NCBI GenBank assembly: GCA_026120035.1
Contig: JALRME010000019.1
Coordinates: 372,001-436,000, forward strand
From: Coleophoma eucalyptorum
Lineage: Eukaryota > Ascomycota > Leotiomycetes > Helotiales > Dermateaceae
Length of the DNA: 64,000 nt
Direction of reading: 5' to 3'
Shown here piece after piece: positions 36,619 to 48,456 of this stretch. Every line of letters begins with the position of its first letter. Position 1 is the first letter of the stretch. The notes under the pieces were generated by a model. It was not told the origin of the DNA, ran no database searches, and saw nothing but the letters and a program-made list of their open reading frames with translations. The translations under genes and the position numbers were made by a program.

Positions 36619-37566
36619 CTACTGCGGATGGTTATATTGCATTCCTGGATCTTGGTACATTTGTTGGGTCTGTGGCGTTCCTGGAGCTTGGTATGGTGTG
36701 CCAGGAGCTTGATATGGTGTACCTGGAGCTTGATACTGGGCTTGTGGCTGCTGCATCATAGGAGTTTGATATTGGGCTTGTGGTTGTTGCATCACAGGAG
36801 TCTGATACTGGGCTTGAGGCTGTTGCATCACCGGAGCTTGGTAGGCTGCCTGATGCTGCTGCTGCTCCGGCACTGGAGTTTGATACTCAGATTGTGGCTG
36901 CACGACGGGTTTAAGTTCATCGATTGTAGCTGGATCCCCCGATGTTGGAACACAGTGGCCTCCAGCCTTACGGTGACGATGAAGGTAGATACTGGTCATA
37001 ACGAGAGTGACGATGAAGAGGATACTGAACATTGGTAAGTACATATAGATGAACTTCTAGACTAGGTCACTTACAACTCCAAGCCGCCAAGTGCTGCAGC
37101 AGCGATCATTGCATTTTTGTACGTTTCGATATAGAGGATGTATCGCTTGGAGGGCATAGCATCTCTCTTGATGTAGCAGTAGATGCCGCAATAGGTGTCT
37201 GATGTATCAGAATAGGTTGCGATTTCTGATGCCAGCAGAGGGAACGCGATGAGCCAGAAGATAATTCCGAAGATATCGAGACCGAGAATTGCCCAGTAGT
37301 TGTACAAAACAGGTGCGAAGAGGCCTGCTACACCCACATATACTACGATGATAATTGTTGCAAGTGCCTATTCGGTCTCAGATGCTATATATTTTGAGCG
37401 TTCAATGACTTACACTAAATAGCATAATAGAATCACCATCGAATGTTAAGTATGTCAATCCATAGGCAGAGAGGCCTAACACAATTACCGCAATGACGAG
37501 TTGAGCGAGACGGAATCCCCACAAGAAATTTGGGGTAGCTAGCATATGAACCTTTGTTGACGACAT
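36619..37566 (-). CDS. Marvel-domain membrane protein with repeat-rich tail
   Basis: Three exons: 37566-37414, 37367-37075 and 37024-36619, giving 283 aa, with introns of 46 and 50 nt. The joins are DSIMLFS-ALATIIIVVYVG and GGLEF-ILFIVTLVMTS. Four membrane segments (about residues 15-37, 52-70, 75-100 and 130-160) with short loops fit the Marvel domain of tetraspanning proteins involved in membrane apposition and trafficking. A CGIYCYI pair of cysteines sits in a loop. The last 110 residues are hydrophilic and made of tandem repeats: three copies of a 12-residue unit (MQQPQAQYQTPV type), then three of a 7-residue unit (YQAPGTP). The tail is presumably cytoplasmic. Function unknown. Confidence 0.82.
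36660..36850 (-). repeat. Coding tandem repeats (21-bp and 36-bp units)
   Basis: Within the last exon of the Marvel gene. Three units of 21 bp (YQAPGTP) lie next to three units of 36 bp (MQQPQAQYQTPV and close variants). Units are multiples of three, so copy-number change would not shift the frame. Borders are approximate. Confidence 0.85.
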
Positions 37567-38552
37567 GGTCTCAGTATATTCTCCTGAAAAACTGGAGACA
37601 GGATAAAAGTGGTGTAGAAGAAATGGACAGTGACCTCAGAAATGTAGGAGCACTTATATGATGGGGGAAGGGGCCGGCGAAACTTATCCTTCGCATGCGT
37701 GTGCTGGCCAACAGAAATGATACGTCTCTTTTATGTTCAGCCATACCCAAGAAAGTCTTACCCATACAGGGGAATTCAGCCTTGCGATTCCAAGCTGAGC
37801 AAAAAGAGACGATGGAAACATAGGGGTCTGCCTCACACCAATCGATCTGCCTTGTCGTGTGCCGCACTTATTGGTATTAAGTCCAAACCCTGTCAAACAA
37901 AAGGTGGACCGCTATGTTGCCATATTTATACTTCGCTTTTCACGGGCACCAAGAACGGCATTAAACTCTCTTTTCTCCACGTTTTCAGAAGAGTCAGGAT
38001 CAGTCATTTGTAAATCATATCCCTTTGAGGATGCGGGGGCGCATATAGAGTTGCTTTACATTCTTGCCTTTGGCTGGACAAGCGCCACCACATGGGCTCT
38101 GTGAGGAACCGAGTGGACTGTGGCCGTATATGCGCGAATGAGAGATTGCATGCCGCTATTCCCAAGCCTCCAATATTAGGGCGGTCAAAAGATTGTGGTC
38201 ATACGAACAGTCTAAAAGAATGGTTTGACTTTTGAAGGTTCAAAAGTTTAAGCTTTATTCTGTCGGCCGCCTGGTAATGGCTCGTGGTTCTCATTTTCTA
38301 TTGGTGAGTATGGACAAAGAAAAGCTTTTAGTTGCTTTTATGTCTTTTTAACTCCATGGTTAAGTCTGAAAGCGGTAGCTAAATACCAATCGATGAGGCT
38401 TATATCCTAAGATCAGGCAGTTTTTGAAAGTGACTTGCTTTAAGTATTTTTCTCTCCTCACTTCCATAGACTTCGGTTAAGATAAACGGCACTAATACTG
38501 ATCTATCTATTTACAAATCCTTCTACAAATCCTTGGTCGTCAGTTCTAATTT
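37567..38552. other. Intergenic, Marvel gene promoter and 3' flank of surface protein
   Basis: About 990 bp between two minus-strand genes. Short frames on both strands lack features. No element is recognised. Confidence 0.45.
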
Positions 38553-39598
38553 TTAAACAAAGAAGTGAAAGACTATGATAAAACTCAAGACTTTGCTAAG
38601 CGCAAGCCGGCCAGCTGAGGAAGTAGTATGAGAAGCAGTAGCTCCTGCTGAACTTGTTGAAGTGGCACTTGCTTGATTACCGCTACCAGTCGTTGTTGTC
38701 TTACCGCCAGCTATCGTGCTCTGACTTCCAGCATTTACACTTGCTGCTGTAATGGTATAAGTTTGGCTATCGAAGCCATTAGTATACGTGAACACAGAAC
38801 CACTGGCTGGCGAAGTGACGGTGCCGGCGATATTTGACAACGTGTTTGTTCCTGATGCAGGAAGATTCCCCTGGCTATAAAACTTCCCTCCTGGGACATT
38901 TTGGAAGCCAAGGTCGGAAACACAATTGAACTCGGCAAGGTACTTATCACACGAACTGAACGGTGTGTTGAGCACCGTCTCGTATTGTTGAATTAATGAT
39001 AATCCAACAAGAGAGGGGTCAGTATCCGGGCAAATATCATAGATGCTGTCAAGTGTGAGACGATTGAAATTTTGGAATATGGATGTGGCACCCACCTTGA
39101 GATAGCAGCGCTTAATTCACAACAGATGCAGCCCTGAGCTCGGTCCCCAGCTGCGAAACCCTGAGTACCATTAGTGGCACATACTGTTTCCTGAAGTAAA
39201 CTATTGTCGATTGCGAAGAAAATATCGCCCAAGTTGCAAGAGCATGAATCTGGCGCGTTGTCAGGCGCTGGGAAAAAAGGGATAGTGCCATTCGCGGGAC
39301 ATTCGTGAAGATATTGCGCAGCAAATTCCTGGTACTCGCATTCATACACTCTATTCCAGCAATGCTCTGCGTAGCAATTGTACTGTCCAATGTCTCCTGC
39401 ACAGCCACATGCGATGATTTCTACGTTGTTATAGTTGGTGGCAGCGAGAGCCACGCAAGCATCGGTCAACACATTGACATGAGCTTGGCAGGCTTCAAAG
39501 CCGCTTGCATCTACGCAGCCGGTACTCGTGAGATTATAATTTGTGACAGCATTCGCAAGTCCTATTGTGGTGAGTAGGGTAACGACGTATGGCACCAT
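38553..39598 (-). CDS. Cysteine-rich secreted GPI-anchored surface protein
   Basis: Two exons, 39598-39096 and 39045-38553, giving 331 aa. The 50-nt intron begins GTGGGT and ends TTGACAG, joining LSAAIS to SIYDICPD. A signal peptide (MVPYVVTLLTTIGLANA) starts the protein; the ATG 63 nt upstream would spoil it. The next 200 residues are rich in cysteine, with pairs such as ACGCAG, CSCNLG and CICCEL and several N-glycosylation sequons. A Ser/Thr/Gly-rich stalk follows, and the end is a hydrophobic tail (ALSKVLSFIIVFHFFV), as in GPI-anchored wall proteins. The cysteine pattern is not a clear CFEM domain. It may be an adhesin or wall protein; no function is claimed. Confidence 0.8.
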
Positions 39599-40940
39599 TT
39601 TGGCTGGTGCTGAAAACTGAAGATGAACTGGGTAAGCGAGGAAACACTGAGAAGACGCCAAGTTTCAAGCTTGCCTTTTATACTTTGTCTGACATATTAG
39701 CACAGGAGAATAAAGAATTCCGTTGCCCAGCACTAAGAGACCCCTAAACCTCGACATTCCCTTTCTAGAACCAATCAGTTAAGGACCCTAAATTTTCAGC
39801 TGTGTCCAAGCCGGCTGTCTATGTGTACCCCGATTTTGGTTTTGGCGCCCGCTGCTTTTCAGCTGCCCCATAGGGCGTCGTAGGCTTGCCCCGAATGGGA
39901 AATTTAATCATTGAAAACGCAAGCCACATTCGAGCAATATACAACATTAAACTCTACCTTGGACATTTTGGGGCAGACTATGCAAGGCCTGTTGGGCAGA
40001 CATGTGGAGGTGGGCTATCATTCTGACACCTCCGGACATCCTGCGGAGCCCCCGTAGTTTATGAAGGAGTATGTCACGATTTTCGAGCCTCCTTTCGTAT
40101 GACTATTTAGAACAGGCGTCGAACCATACGTGCTCATGCTCATCTCATGGCTATATGCGATCTTCGAGAAAGTACTAGCAGACTGCCTTGTGGCCGCAAT
40201 TTGGTAGGATTATCCACGGAATCACTTTGCGATGAGGTTATTTGTCGTTCTAGGTGATAGCTCTGTTGTGAATGTCTCATAAATACCCACAAAGTCAGAC
40301 TCTGCATTTCTTTTTTCACGCTCTAGTTTTGGCATTTCTTTCCATGATGTTTCTGCCCCTCCCCCACTTCTTCACTATCTTAAGGTTAAACCCCTTTCTC
40401 AATATTGTCCTCTATTGTAAAGCAGGCTCCGCACGCTGTCCAGAACGTCTCGACCTATTAACAGTATTTAACACAACGATGCAAAACTTCTTATGTATTT
40501 CCTAGATTGTATTTCCCACTTACGATTTCCAATGTACAAGCCTACAGCTCTAGAAGGAGGTTGGGGTGGTTTCTATTGCTACTCATGCACATTAAGCCTT
40601 TGTATCACGCAGTCCTTGGATCGACTCCTTCCGTCAGCAAACTGACATTTCAATCTTCAATCAAGCGATAAAGAACAACATAATATCCACAGCGATTTAG
40701 AGGAGCAGTGCACAATATATCTTTGAAGACTTCAGTCCGAAATTTAGAAATTTCAGTACGATGTGCTGAGTACCTCATAGATCTCTCGGTGAGGCTTAAA
40801 AGAGCGGTGTGCCCAAGGCTAGGCATGGGGGGTTCTAACCTGTATGATCCAACTAATGTTCCTTGTGGTCTGCTAAATATTCACAAGCATGTTATGCCCA
40901 TAAAAGCTAATTCGATTTTAGATGTTTGTAAAAGAGGCTC
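39599..40940. other. Intergenic, upstream of the surface-protein gene
   Basis: About 1.3 kb with only frames below 80 codons and no motifs. It probably includes the promoter of the minus-strand surface-protein gene. Confidence 0.45.
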
Positions 40941-41007
40941 GTAGTTAGCGGGTACACCTCACTACTGTAACCGGCATGGTGAAGGAAATTCAAAGCGCGC
41001 CACAGAT

Positions 41008-41580
41008 ATGAGGACCTTCAGAATCATATTTGGATACCTATATAGACACTCAAGCTGTACTAACGCTTGGGTGGGGCCATTATGGCGGGTCTGGATCTAC
41101 AGATTACCCACTCCTCAGGAGCAGTCTGCTATGAAATTCTTATCCGGGGTTCTACACTACTTTGATGTAATATCGTGTGTCACACTCGGTATAAACCCTC
41201 GATTATTAGAAATCGATGAAGAGCTGATTGGCTCACCTTCGGATGACTTCCAGCTACAGAGCATTGTTAGCTACGCAAACTAGGTAGTCCGACTTAATGG
41301 CAAGATTGCCGGGTTTCCCCAGAAGTCCCGCATCATAGCCAACTCGGTCGATCATTTTACTTAACAATCAGAGTCTGAAGAGGTCAGATCAAAGCTAGAG
41401 GCTGGTATTCCCCAAGGTTCTCAGTTCACCGAACAGCTAAAATACTCTGCCGAGTACGCCCTTTCTCCGCCCGCATCCATCCGTCTCATCACTCACATCT
41501 ATGCCCTAGTAGCCATCTTTTGCCTTCAAATCACAACTTCCGGTATCTGCAGCCATTCAGCGGAAATACGCAAAAGGTAA
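41008..41580 (+). pseudogene. Remnant of a fungal-specific transcription factor (C-terminal regulatory domain)
   Basis: One plus-strand frame reads like the PF11951-type domain of Zn2Cys6 regulators: LHYFDVISCVTLGINPRLLE, then SIVSYAN, a stop at 41281, VVRLNGKIAGF, a second stop at 41362 and SEEVRSKLEAG. It then continues to LITHIYALVAIFCLQITTSG and SAEIRKR. The frame stays open apart from these two stops. The first stop stands where relatives have Trp (TGG to TAG) and the second is TAA where CAA would fit, so each is one C:G to T:A change. No N-terminal zinc cluster is visible upstream. Borders are approximate. A live gene with unusual introns is possible but less likely. Confidence 0.55.
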
Positions 41581-41947
41581 CCTCTATCATCAAGGTATCT
41601 CACGGAGCTGCAGAATATACCACCCTTGCAGCTCAAAACCAATCTTAGCCAATATACATCGCGGGATCCGGGACTATCGGAACTGAGCGGGACTGCTTTC
41701 GAAAATTCTTACTAGAAAGTTAATCATCGTGTTCTTCGGTAGGAGCAGGAACTTATCGTAGATCGCTAGAGAATTGGAGGAGATTTGGAAGAATAAGTAT
41801 TGTACTAATGGTCTTGATAATAGATGTGGAAACATAGTTTTACAGGATTTGAAGTGTAAAACTTTATTGTTGCTATAGATCATCGTTCATCTGTGAACTA
41901 CCACTACTAGCCAACTATTCCTCTCACACATACACACTTTCTTTCAT

Positions 41948-42873
41948 CTAAGCCATGCTCAGAACCTTCTTCCAGCTCTCCCTTCCGCTAACCCTCTCCC
42001 ACCACGCCTTGAGATGTGGTCGGTCAGTGATCAAATTTCCACTGCCACTGTTGAACAACGTCTGAGTATATGGCAAATAATAAATATCAATAAGGGAGAA
42101 CTCATTTCCTCCCATATAATGCTGCTTAGCGAGGATCTTTTCAAACGCATCGAGTTTGGGAAGCAGGCCGGTTTCAAAGTGCGCGACTAATTTTGGGTCT
42201 GTTTCTAGGCCGCGTCGTCTGGGGATATTCGTTTAGTCGATTGGTTGAGCTTCAATGAAAGGATGAGTTTTGATAGGTTACTTACGGTAAAAAGATCTTC
42301 TGCATCGCAAGCGGAAGAGCAAAGGCATCGAAGTTGTCCTTCTCCACACTGGACCATTGCTGGAATGTAGCTGTGCCTTTGAGATCGGTAGGATCGGGAA
42401 GGAGTTTGGTTCCCTGGTTGGCATACTTAGATGCTATGTAGAAGCAAATTGCTCGAGATTCTATACGGCGTGAGATAGTATCCTATCCCAGTCTTTATGT
42501 TTAAGAGAAAAGGACCCGCCAGAGCGACAGATATCGAGATAGAAAATTCATTTCAAAGAGAGAATTGAATAGATAGAATAGCTGCTTACCAAAGAGAGTA
42601 AAGTCCTCATCCTCGAGGACTGGGATATTTCCGAATGGGTGTTTGAACCCGGGTTTCTATCAAGCAGTGAGCAAGTTAAATCGAATATAGCATTCATAAC
42701 GATATCAGAGACAGTCGTTTAATCATGAGGGTGAGGAGAATACATACCTTTTGTTCTCCAGCCTTAAGATCGACCGGTTTAAGTGTGTAGTCAGTTACTC
42801 CTTTCTCGATCAGAGTGGTAAGGACCCGTTGGGTGCAAGTTGCTGCCGCAACGCCGTGAATGACTACACCCAT
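41948..42873 (-). CDS. Glutathione S-transferase
   Basis: Cytosolic enzyme that conjugates glutathione to electrophiles in detoxification. Four exons on the minus strand: 42873-42748, 42656-42590, 42460-42286 and 42218-41948, giving 212 aa. Introns are 91, 129 and 67 nt with GT/AG ends, and every join is in frame. The N-terminal thioredoxin-like half reads MGVVIHGVAAATCTQRVL, then KHPFGNIPVLEDEDFTLFES, the cis-Pro and glutathione-binding region. The helical C-terminal half includes LAKQHYMGGNEFSLIDIYYL and HLKAWWERVSGRESWKKVL, typical of the phi/theta-like fungal GSTs. Length is normal. Neighbours give no clue to a substrate. Confidence 0.92.
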
Positions 42874-43523
42874 GATAGATAGTAAGGTTTGGTTTTTACG
42901 TAGTTTGTGTTCTGACGAATTCGGAAGCTAGAGGTAAACTGCAAAGTGTGCTGTGATGGTGAATGGAGAAGGGATAGAATGTAGCGAGGTGGCGGTGTTC
43001 ATATACTTATTTATAAAGCTAAGCACGTCAGTTGTCCCTTGCAAAACAGTAAAGTTATTAGTATACTAGAATTTCAAGCTCCTGTTTCTCATTTGATTGC
43101 AAATCATTTCTGTTACTCATACTTTACTATTGTTATGATCTTCTCCACTTGCAGCTGCGATTACACTAGCAACTGCGCTAAATATTCTGATTGGTAAGTT
43201 GTGTATCCCGCAGTAACACTGCACTGCGGTATGGCGTTGGATTGGGTTTCAGGATTGGGATTCCGCTAAGGCATTATTAGACTGCGGGTAATGCATTGAT
43301 CTGGCATTCGGGAATCGGAGGCGACAGGGCATCGGATCGGTCTTCAGGATTCTACATAGTTTTAAGGCGGATATGACTTTCCTGATCTTCATCGAAAGAG
43401 TACCATTTAATTAACAAGGCTACAGTCTAATTGCGCCTAGGTTCCATTCCGACGCCAATGCCACCCATGATTTTCCAACCCTGATGCCCATCTACAGTGG
43501 CATTATTGTACATTTCATAAGCA
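42874..43523. other. Intergenic, GST promoter and Mtc5 3' flank
   Basis: About 650 bp between two minus-strand genes, with no frame of note. Confidence 0.45.
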
Positions 43524-46500
43524 CTATTGTGTCTTTATGCTGCTAGATCTCTTCTTGAGGCCGGATTTCCCGAGATCGCCAGCCTTGACCTGACCCACCC
43601 TTTTGCTTAAGGTGGAATAACCTTTTCCCAAACCACCGTTGGGAATTTTTGGGCCGATCGTCTCCCACTGATCTCTCAGCCACTCCTCGTAATGCTCCTC
43701 GGATAATGCTTCTGGATCTCGCTGACGCTCGATTTCAGCCATCATGACTTCCCAACTTTCAACAATTCCATCGCTGGCTTGAGCACCACAGTCACAATCG
43801 CATCCTCCAGGACAGACAGTAGAGCCAGATGAATGATATTCTGCCAAGCAGTGTTCATGTGAAACGCAACGGCAAGACAGGCAAGGCGTGAAGAGCGCAC
43901 TTACGGGTTCTAGACAGATAACACAGGACAGCTGTCGTTGAATGTTTTTGCACCGCTCGCAGCGACCTATAGCTCCACTGCTCGGGGTTGTCTTCAACGC
44001 CTCAAGGCGTGAATCATGCTTCAGGCAATAACCAGTGACATCTAGTCCCTGATCGCTCACTATTGTTGGAACTTGATCTTTCTTTCCCAAGAGGATGGGA
44101 GAAAGGGGTTGGTCTGATGTCCGGCTATCGTTCGAATGTATTGAAGCAGCATACGAACCAGTTTCTGGGACTTCAATCTCTGGGAAATAATCCTTGAGGC
44201 CATTGAACTTCAAAATTTCCAGACGCGATAGTTGTTGACCCCAGAGGAACAAAAGTTCTGCATAAGCTTTTCTGTAGCTGGAAAAGAGAGCCGAATGGCT
44301 AAGATTGAGTAAAGACGAGCTCATGGCACCATCATCGTCAAATGCATGCTGATTTTCGAGAGTCATACTAATACCTGTACATTCTGTGGGTCCAGCATCC
44401 CTTCCACCCTCATCGTCAGAATATGTACCGTGGTCAGATACTGCCTGTTCTCGCACACTTCCGAGTACAGTTGTATTGCCCCAAGTAATAGTGCTAGGCG
44501 CCAGCGAATTGAGCATATGCTCTACAGGACTTGGCTTCTTGCGCAGAGGCGGTCCACTAGGAGGCGACGAAGAAGCAGTTAAGCTGAAAGGTCTTGAAAA
44601 GCTCGCCGCGAAGCTAGAAGCGAGTCCCGAGTTTCCGCGCCGGAAGCTCCGTGCTCCTTCAGGGGACGTTGACAAGCTATGGGACTGATAGTTGAGCTGC
44701 TCTGAACTAGCTCGATTCGATCGCAAGGGTGGAGTCTCGCCACAGGAATATGCATGATCGCTGCCCCATGCTCCGTTGGAGGAACCAACTGAGCCATAAA
44801 AGCCAATAGGTGTATGGCTGTGCTTAGGTGTGGTTGCTGTGGATGACATTGCCGTTCCTCGAAATTTACTCCAGGCAGCAACGTCAGTTGGGAAATAATC
44901 CAACGAGAAGGCGGGTGTCTTCATCGACAGCGGTGTCTGAGGCTGGCTCATCTTAACTTCCGCATGTGAAATACTATCTTTGGCCGCAGGTTCACTGAAC
45001 ACACAGGATAGCATGGCCAGCATCTGGATGTCTGCTCTTTCTTCATAATAGACAAAGAGCCTCTCAATCAACTCTCTAGCTAGTGGATTGTGTCCCCATT
45101 TCACCCTGCCAAGAAGAGATGTCTTTCGGCCTATCAAGTCGTGGGAAACATCCACACCACTATCGGAACCACTGTTGCTTCTATCTCGGTGCAGCTTTGC
45201 CATGTGTTTCGCAACAACGAGAATGGGATCCCGCCGATGTTGTTGGTCGAGAACCTCGAGAGGCACTTCATTATGCAAGATCATTGCAACATACCTCCAT
45301 ATGTCAGCCCGATCTTGGTACCCATATTTCTCAGCAATTTTCGCATTATGCAGACAAATATCCGGGCCTTCCCCAAAGATTGCATACTCTCGAGCGAGTT
45401 CGCGCTTAGCAGGTAGAAGTTCGGTAGTATTGTGCAAGGCAATGATATTTTTGGGCTTCATGCGGCCTCGACTTACTCCTGTTCCTGTACCAGTTCCGGT
45501 CCCCGTACCACCTCCACTTGATCTTTGAGACCGATTTGTGGAGAGAGCTTTCATATATCCACGGCGGGCGGATGGGCGCCAAAGTTCAGTCATCGGAAAG
45601 TGTGACACACGGAATCGTGATGAATCCGAATCACTGGATGAGGACGTTCCTGGGTCATCTGATCCATCAGAGTCATCTCGACTTTCATCTGCAACGGATT
45701 TGTTTCGTGGTCCAGGAGAGTTATTATTCAGGCGACCAAAAGCCTCAAACGTCGGCTCTCCACGGCTACGCGCATAGTTATTGTCGATCAATGTTCCAAG
45801 TAATGACTTCACTTTATCTTCTTTTGGCGGAAAGAAACACACGAGCCTTCCATCATGTGAAAATCGTGCCCCGCACAATCTTGGTAAAGGCATATTCGCA
45901 TTTCGATGTGCAGTGGATAGCATATACCCTGTAGCGCTGGCATCAAGCTCTTGGGACATCATGGCAGATGCACCAGCAGGAATATCATCTTCATCATCAT
46001 CACTAGAGCTTTCGTCTGCAAGCCCGTCAAGGTCATCAATGTCGCCATCAAAAAAAGTGGTACTTTCTTCCAATGGAACCTCTCCGAGAAGATAACGGAA
46101 AGTCCTTTCCAGGCAGCCTTGACGACGAGATATAGACTCCGATGCAATAAGATCGACCTCTTTCTTCAACTTCTGGTAGATATGGTCAGACATCAAAGAT
46201 GTCTTACCAATCAAAAAGGATGGTGGCTTGATTTCTGGGTATTGTTCTGGAAAACTCATGCTAACTCGGATATAAATGGACTCGCCACTGTTACCCCAAG
46301 GACCATTCATTGAAGTGACCACCTTTCTCTTGTCCATATTGACATCGTCGAATGTAATCTTGGGTAGCTGGTTGTGGATTCGAATAATTTCGTCATGAAG
46401 GGTTTCTGGGGCGTCCCAGTCTCCGTCATCATCAAATCCAGGACTGAGAAGGGCAAATCTTCCGGAAGATACACGTTTAGGAGTGCCCGGTGGTCGTTCC

Positions 46501-47931
46501 TGCTTGCTGATCTTGATCCCACCCATCCAGCTTATTTGTTTTTGTCTTGGGTCCTCGCCCTTCACAGGTAGAGCCTTCACTTTCATAGCTGGTGTGCGGA
46601 GTGCCGAACTCGTGCGTGAACTCAAGGAAGCTGGAACTTTGGCCATGCCAACAGTGAGAGAGCTTACCTTTAGGCCAGCACTGCCTGGACGAGGGCCACT
46701 TATGGTTGCTGCCTTCTTATCACTGGCACTGCCCTCCACACTTCGAAACGTTTTGTAAGTTGCTCCAGTGCGCGTAAGACTTAGTCGCTTGTGGACTTGG
46801 CGACCTTTGACATGGCCAACTTTTTCCAACTGGGTAGGGTCGATGCGCTTTAGTCGAAGATGATTATCTTCTCCCCACGAAACGAGCTGAAAGTCACGGT
46901 TGTCAAACCCTTCATCTGTAATACCACCACGACTTCGCCAAAGAAACTCTTTAACTTTGTGCTGACCGTGACCGGGGAATATTGCTACAGCCGGAGTAGG
47001 GCCATCTTTCTCGGGTTCTGTCAACCTACGCTCATATAAGTGAAGATACCCAGGTGTATCTTGAGGCATAGCTAGAAGTCCCCAACCAAAAGGGGTATGT
47101 CGAGCACGCCAGATTGGGAAGTCTGTACGGATAATACGTTCGGGTTCATCAATCTCATTATTGTAATCCCAGAATTTGATGCTCTTGTCCAAGGAGCAAG
47201 TAACTACTCCGCTCGTCCTCGTCCTGTTCCAATCAACGCCGTAAATCTTAGACTCGTGTGCATTTATGGATCTCAGGGGCGCGGCTCCCATGCGATCATC
47301 CCAAATCCGCAACCACCGATCATGGGAAGAGGCAAGTATATGTGGATCCTGTCTGTTGTACTTGACTTGAGTTGCGCCAGCAAACCAGTCACAAAAGGTC
47401 AGAATGGGTTGTCTGGGACGTCGCAGGTCCCAGCAGTGAACAAATCCATCGACTGCACAAGTTGCAAGTAAATCTGGGTGATGCGCCGAGAAGTTAATAT
47501 CAGTGATCGCCCTGCTGTGACCATGGAGGGTGTGTTCTATCGAGCCTTGCGAAGAATCCTCTTGCATATTCAGATTCCACACCAACGCCTTCTGGTTTGC
47601 TGTGCTGACCACCCAGTAGTCGCGTACTGCAAAGGGCGACCATTGTACATCGGCGACCAACCAAGGAAGTCCATGCCGTAAATGACGCGGAGGGTTAAGG
47701 GGCGAGTCAAGATCAATGATGTCCAAGCCTTCAGTACTATGTATTCCTCAGTCAAGTGTCCACCGAGAATACGAATGGGAATACGAACGATGCAAGAGCT
47801 ACATCTCGCCCAGACGGCGAGATAGTCGCAGACCCGACCTTGCGATCAACATATATTGACACATCTGCATCGAAAGTGACACTGTCGAACGCGGACTTAA
47901 TAGTCTTCCCCTTCCTCGACTCTTCCGCCAT
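43524..47931 (-). CDS. mtc5: SEA/GATOR2 complex subunit Mtc5 (WDR59-like)
   Basis: Large WD40-RWD-RING protein of the vacuolar SEA complex, which relays amino-acid status to TORC1. Two exons: 47931-47789 and 47736-43524, giving 1451 aa. The 52-nt intron (GTTCGT...CATAG) joins SGRDVALAS to TEGLDIIDLD; without the first exon no ATG precedes the beta-propeller. WD40 repeats span about residues 70-310, for example VQWSPFAVRDYWVVSTANQK, GHSRAITDINFS and LRIWDDRM. An RWD domain lies at about 490-600 with FPEQYPEIKPPSFLIG. Long Ser-rich linkers include a Gly-Thr repeat. The C-terminal RING-like zinc finger (about 1310-1370) shows CERC, CVICLEPV, CLSCRCVSHEHC and CPGGCDCDC. The domain order matches the family. 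Divergent from Ubc13. Confidence 0.92.
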
Positions 47932-48456
47932 TATTACTGTGGTGCGATCGCATCATCCGCAGCCGGATCTCGATATGGTTGCTAAGAATGCAATATTCTG
48001 CACATAATCTACATGGTGGGATACATTTGTCGGGTGAAACTGTGCCCAATTTAAGGGCAGACGACTTTCAAGAGAGGTTGCTGATCTTGTTGAATGCGCA
48101 TCAATCCCATTATTTGGACGAGGCACCGCTCTGGAAGGCGAGCTACGAATCAGGACTAGTAGAAACCAAATATCCGTAGTTCTGCCGAGTGGAGCACAGT
48201 GACAACATCTCGACCTTGGGCCTTGCAGCGCTGCGAGACATTTCTACCTCATCGTTCACGGCGCATGACTTTGAGCTTAAATAAGCCGTACAGACAAGCT
48301 GGAGATATTTGATACCTCTCCGTAGCACACGACTCGCAAAATTTATCGCTCCATCCGCCGCAACAGCTATCCCCTCACCGGGTCGCGCAAGCCTTTCGTA
48401 TCTATTCGCATCTAGCCGTTTGCACCGGGTCATTTTACTACGGACCAGCGAAGATC
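47932..48456. promoter_or_regulatory. Divergent promoter region, Mtc5 / Ubc13
   Basis: About 525 bp between divergent start codons, presumably serving both genes. No specific factor site is claimed. Confidence 0.45.

Noticed and set aside
38553..39598. CFEM domain in the cysteine-rich surface protein
   Set aside because: Cysteine number and clustering do not follow the eight-cysteine CFEM spacing.
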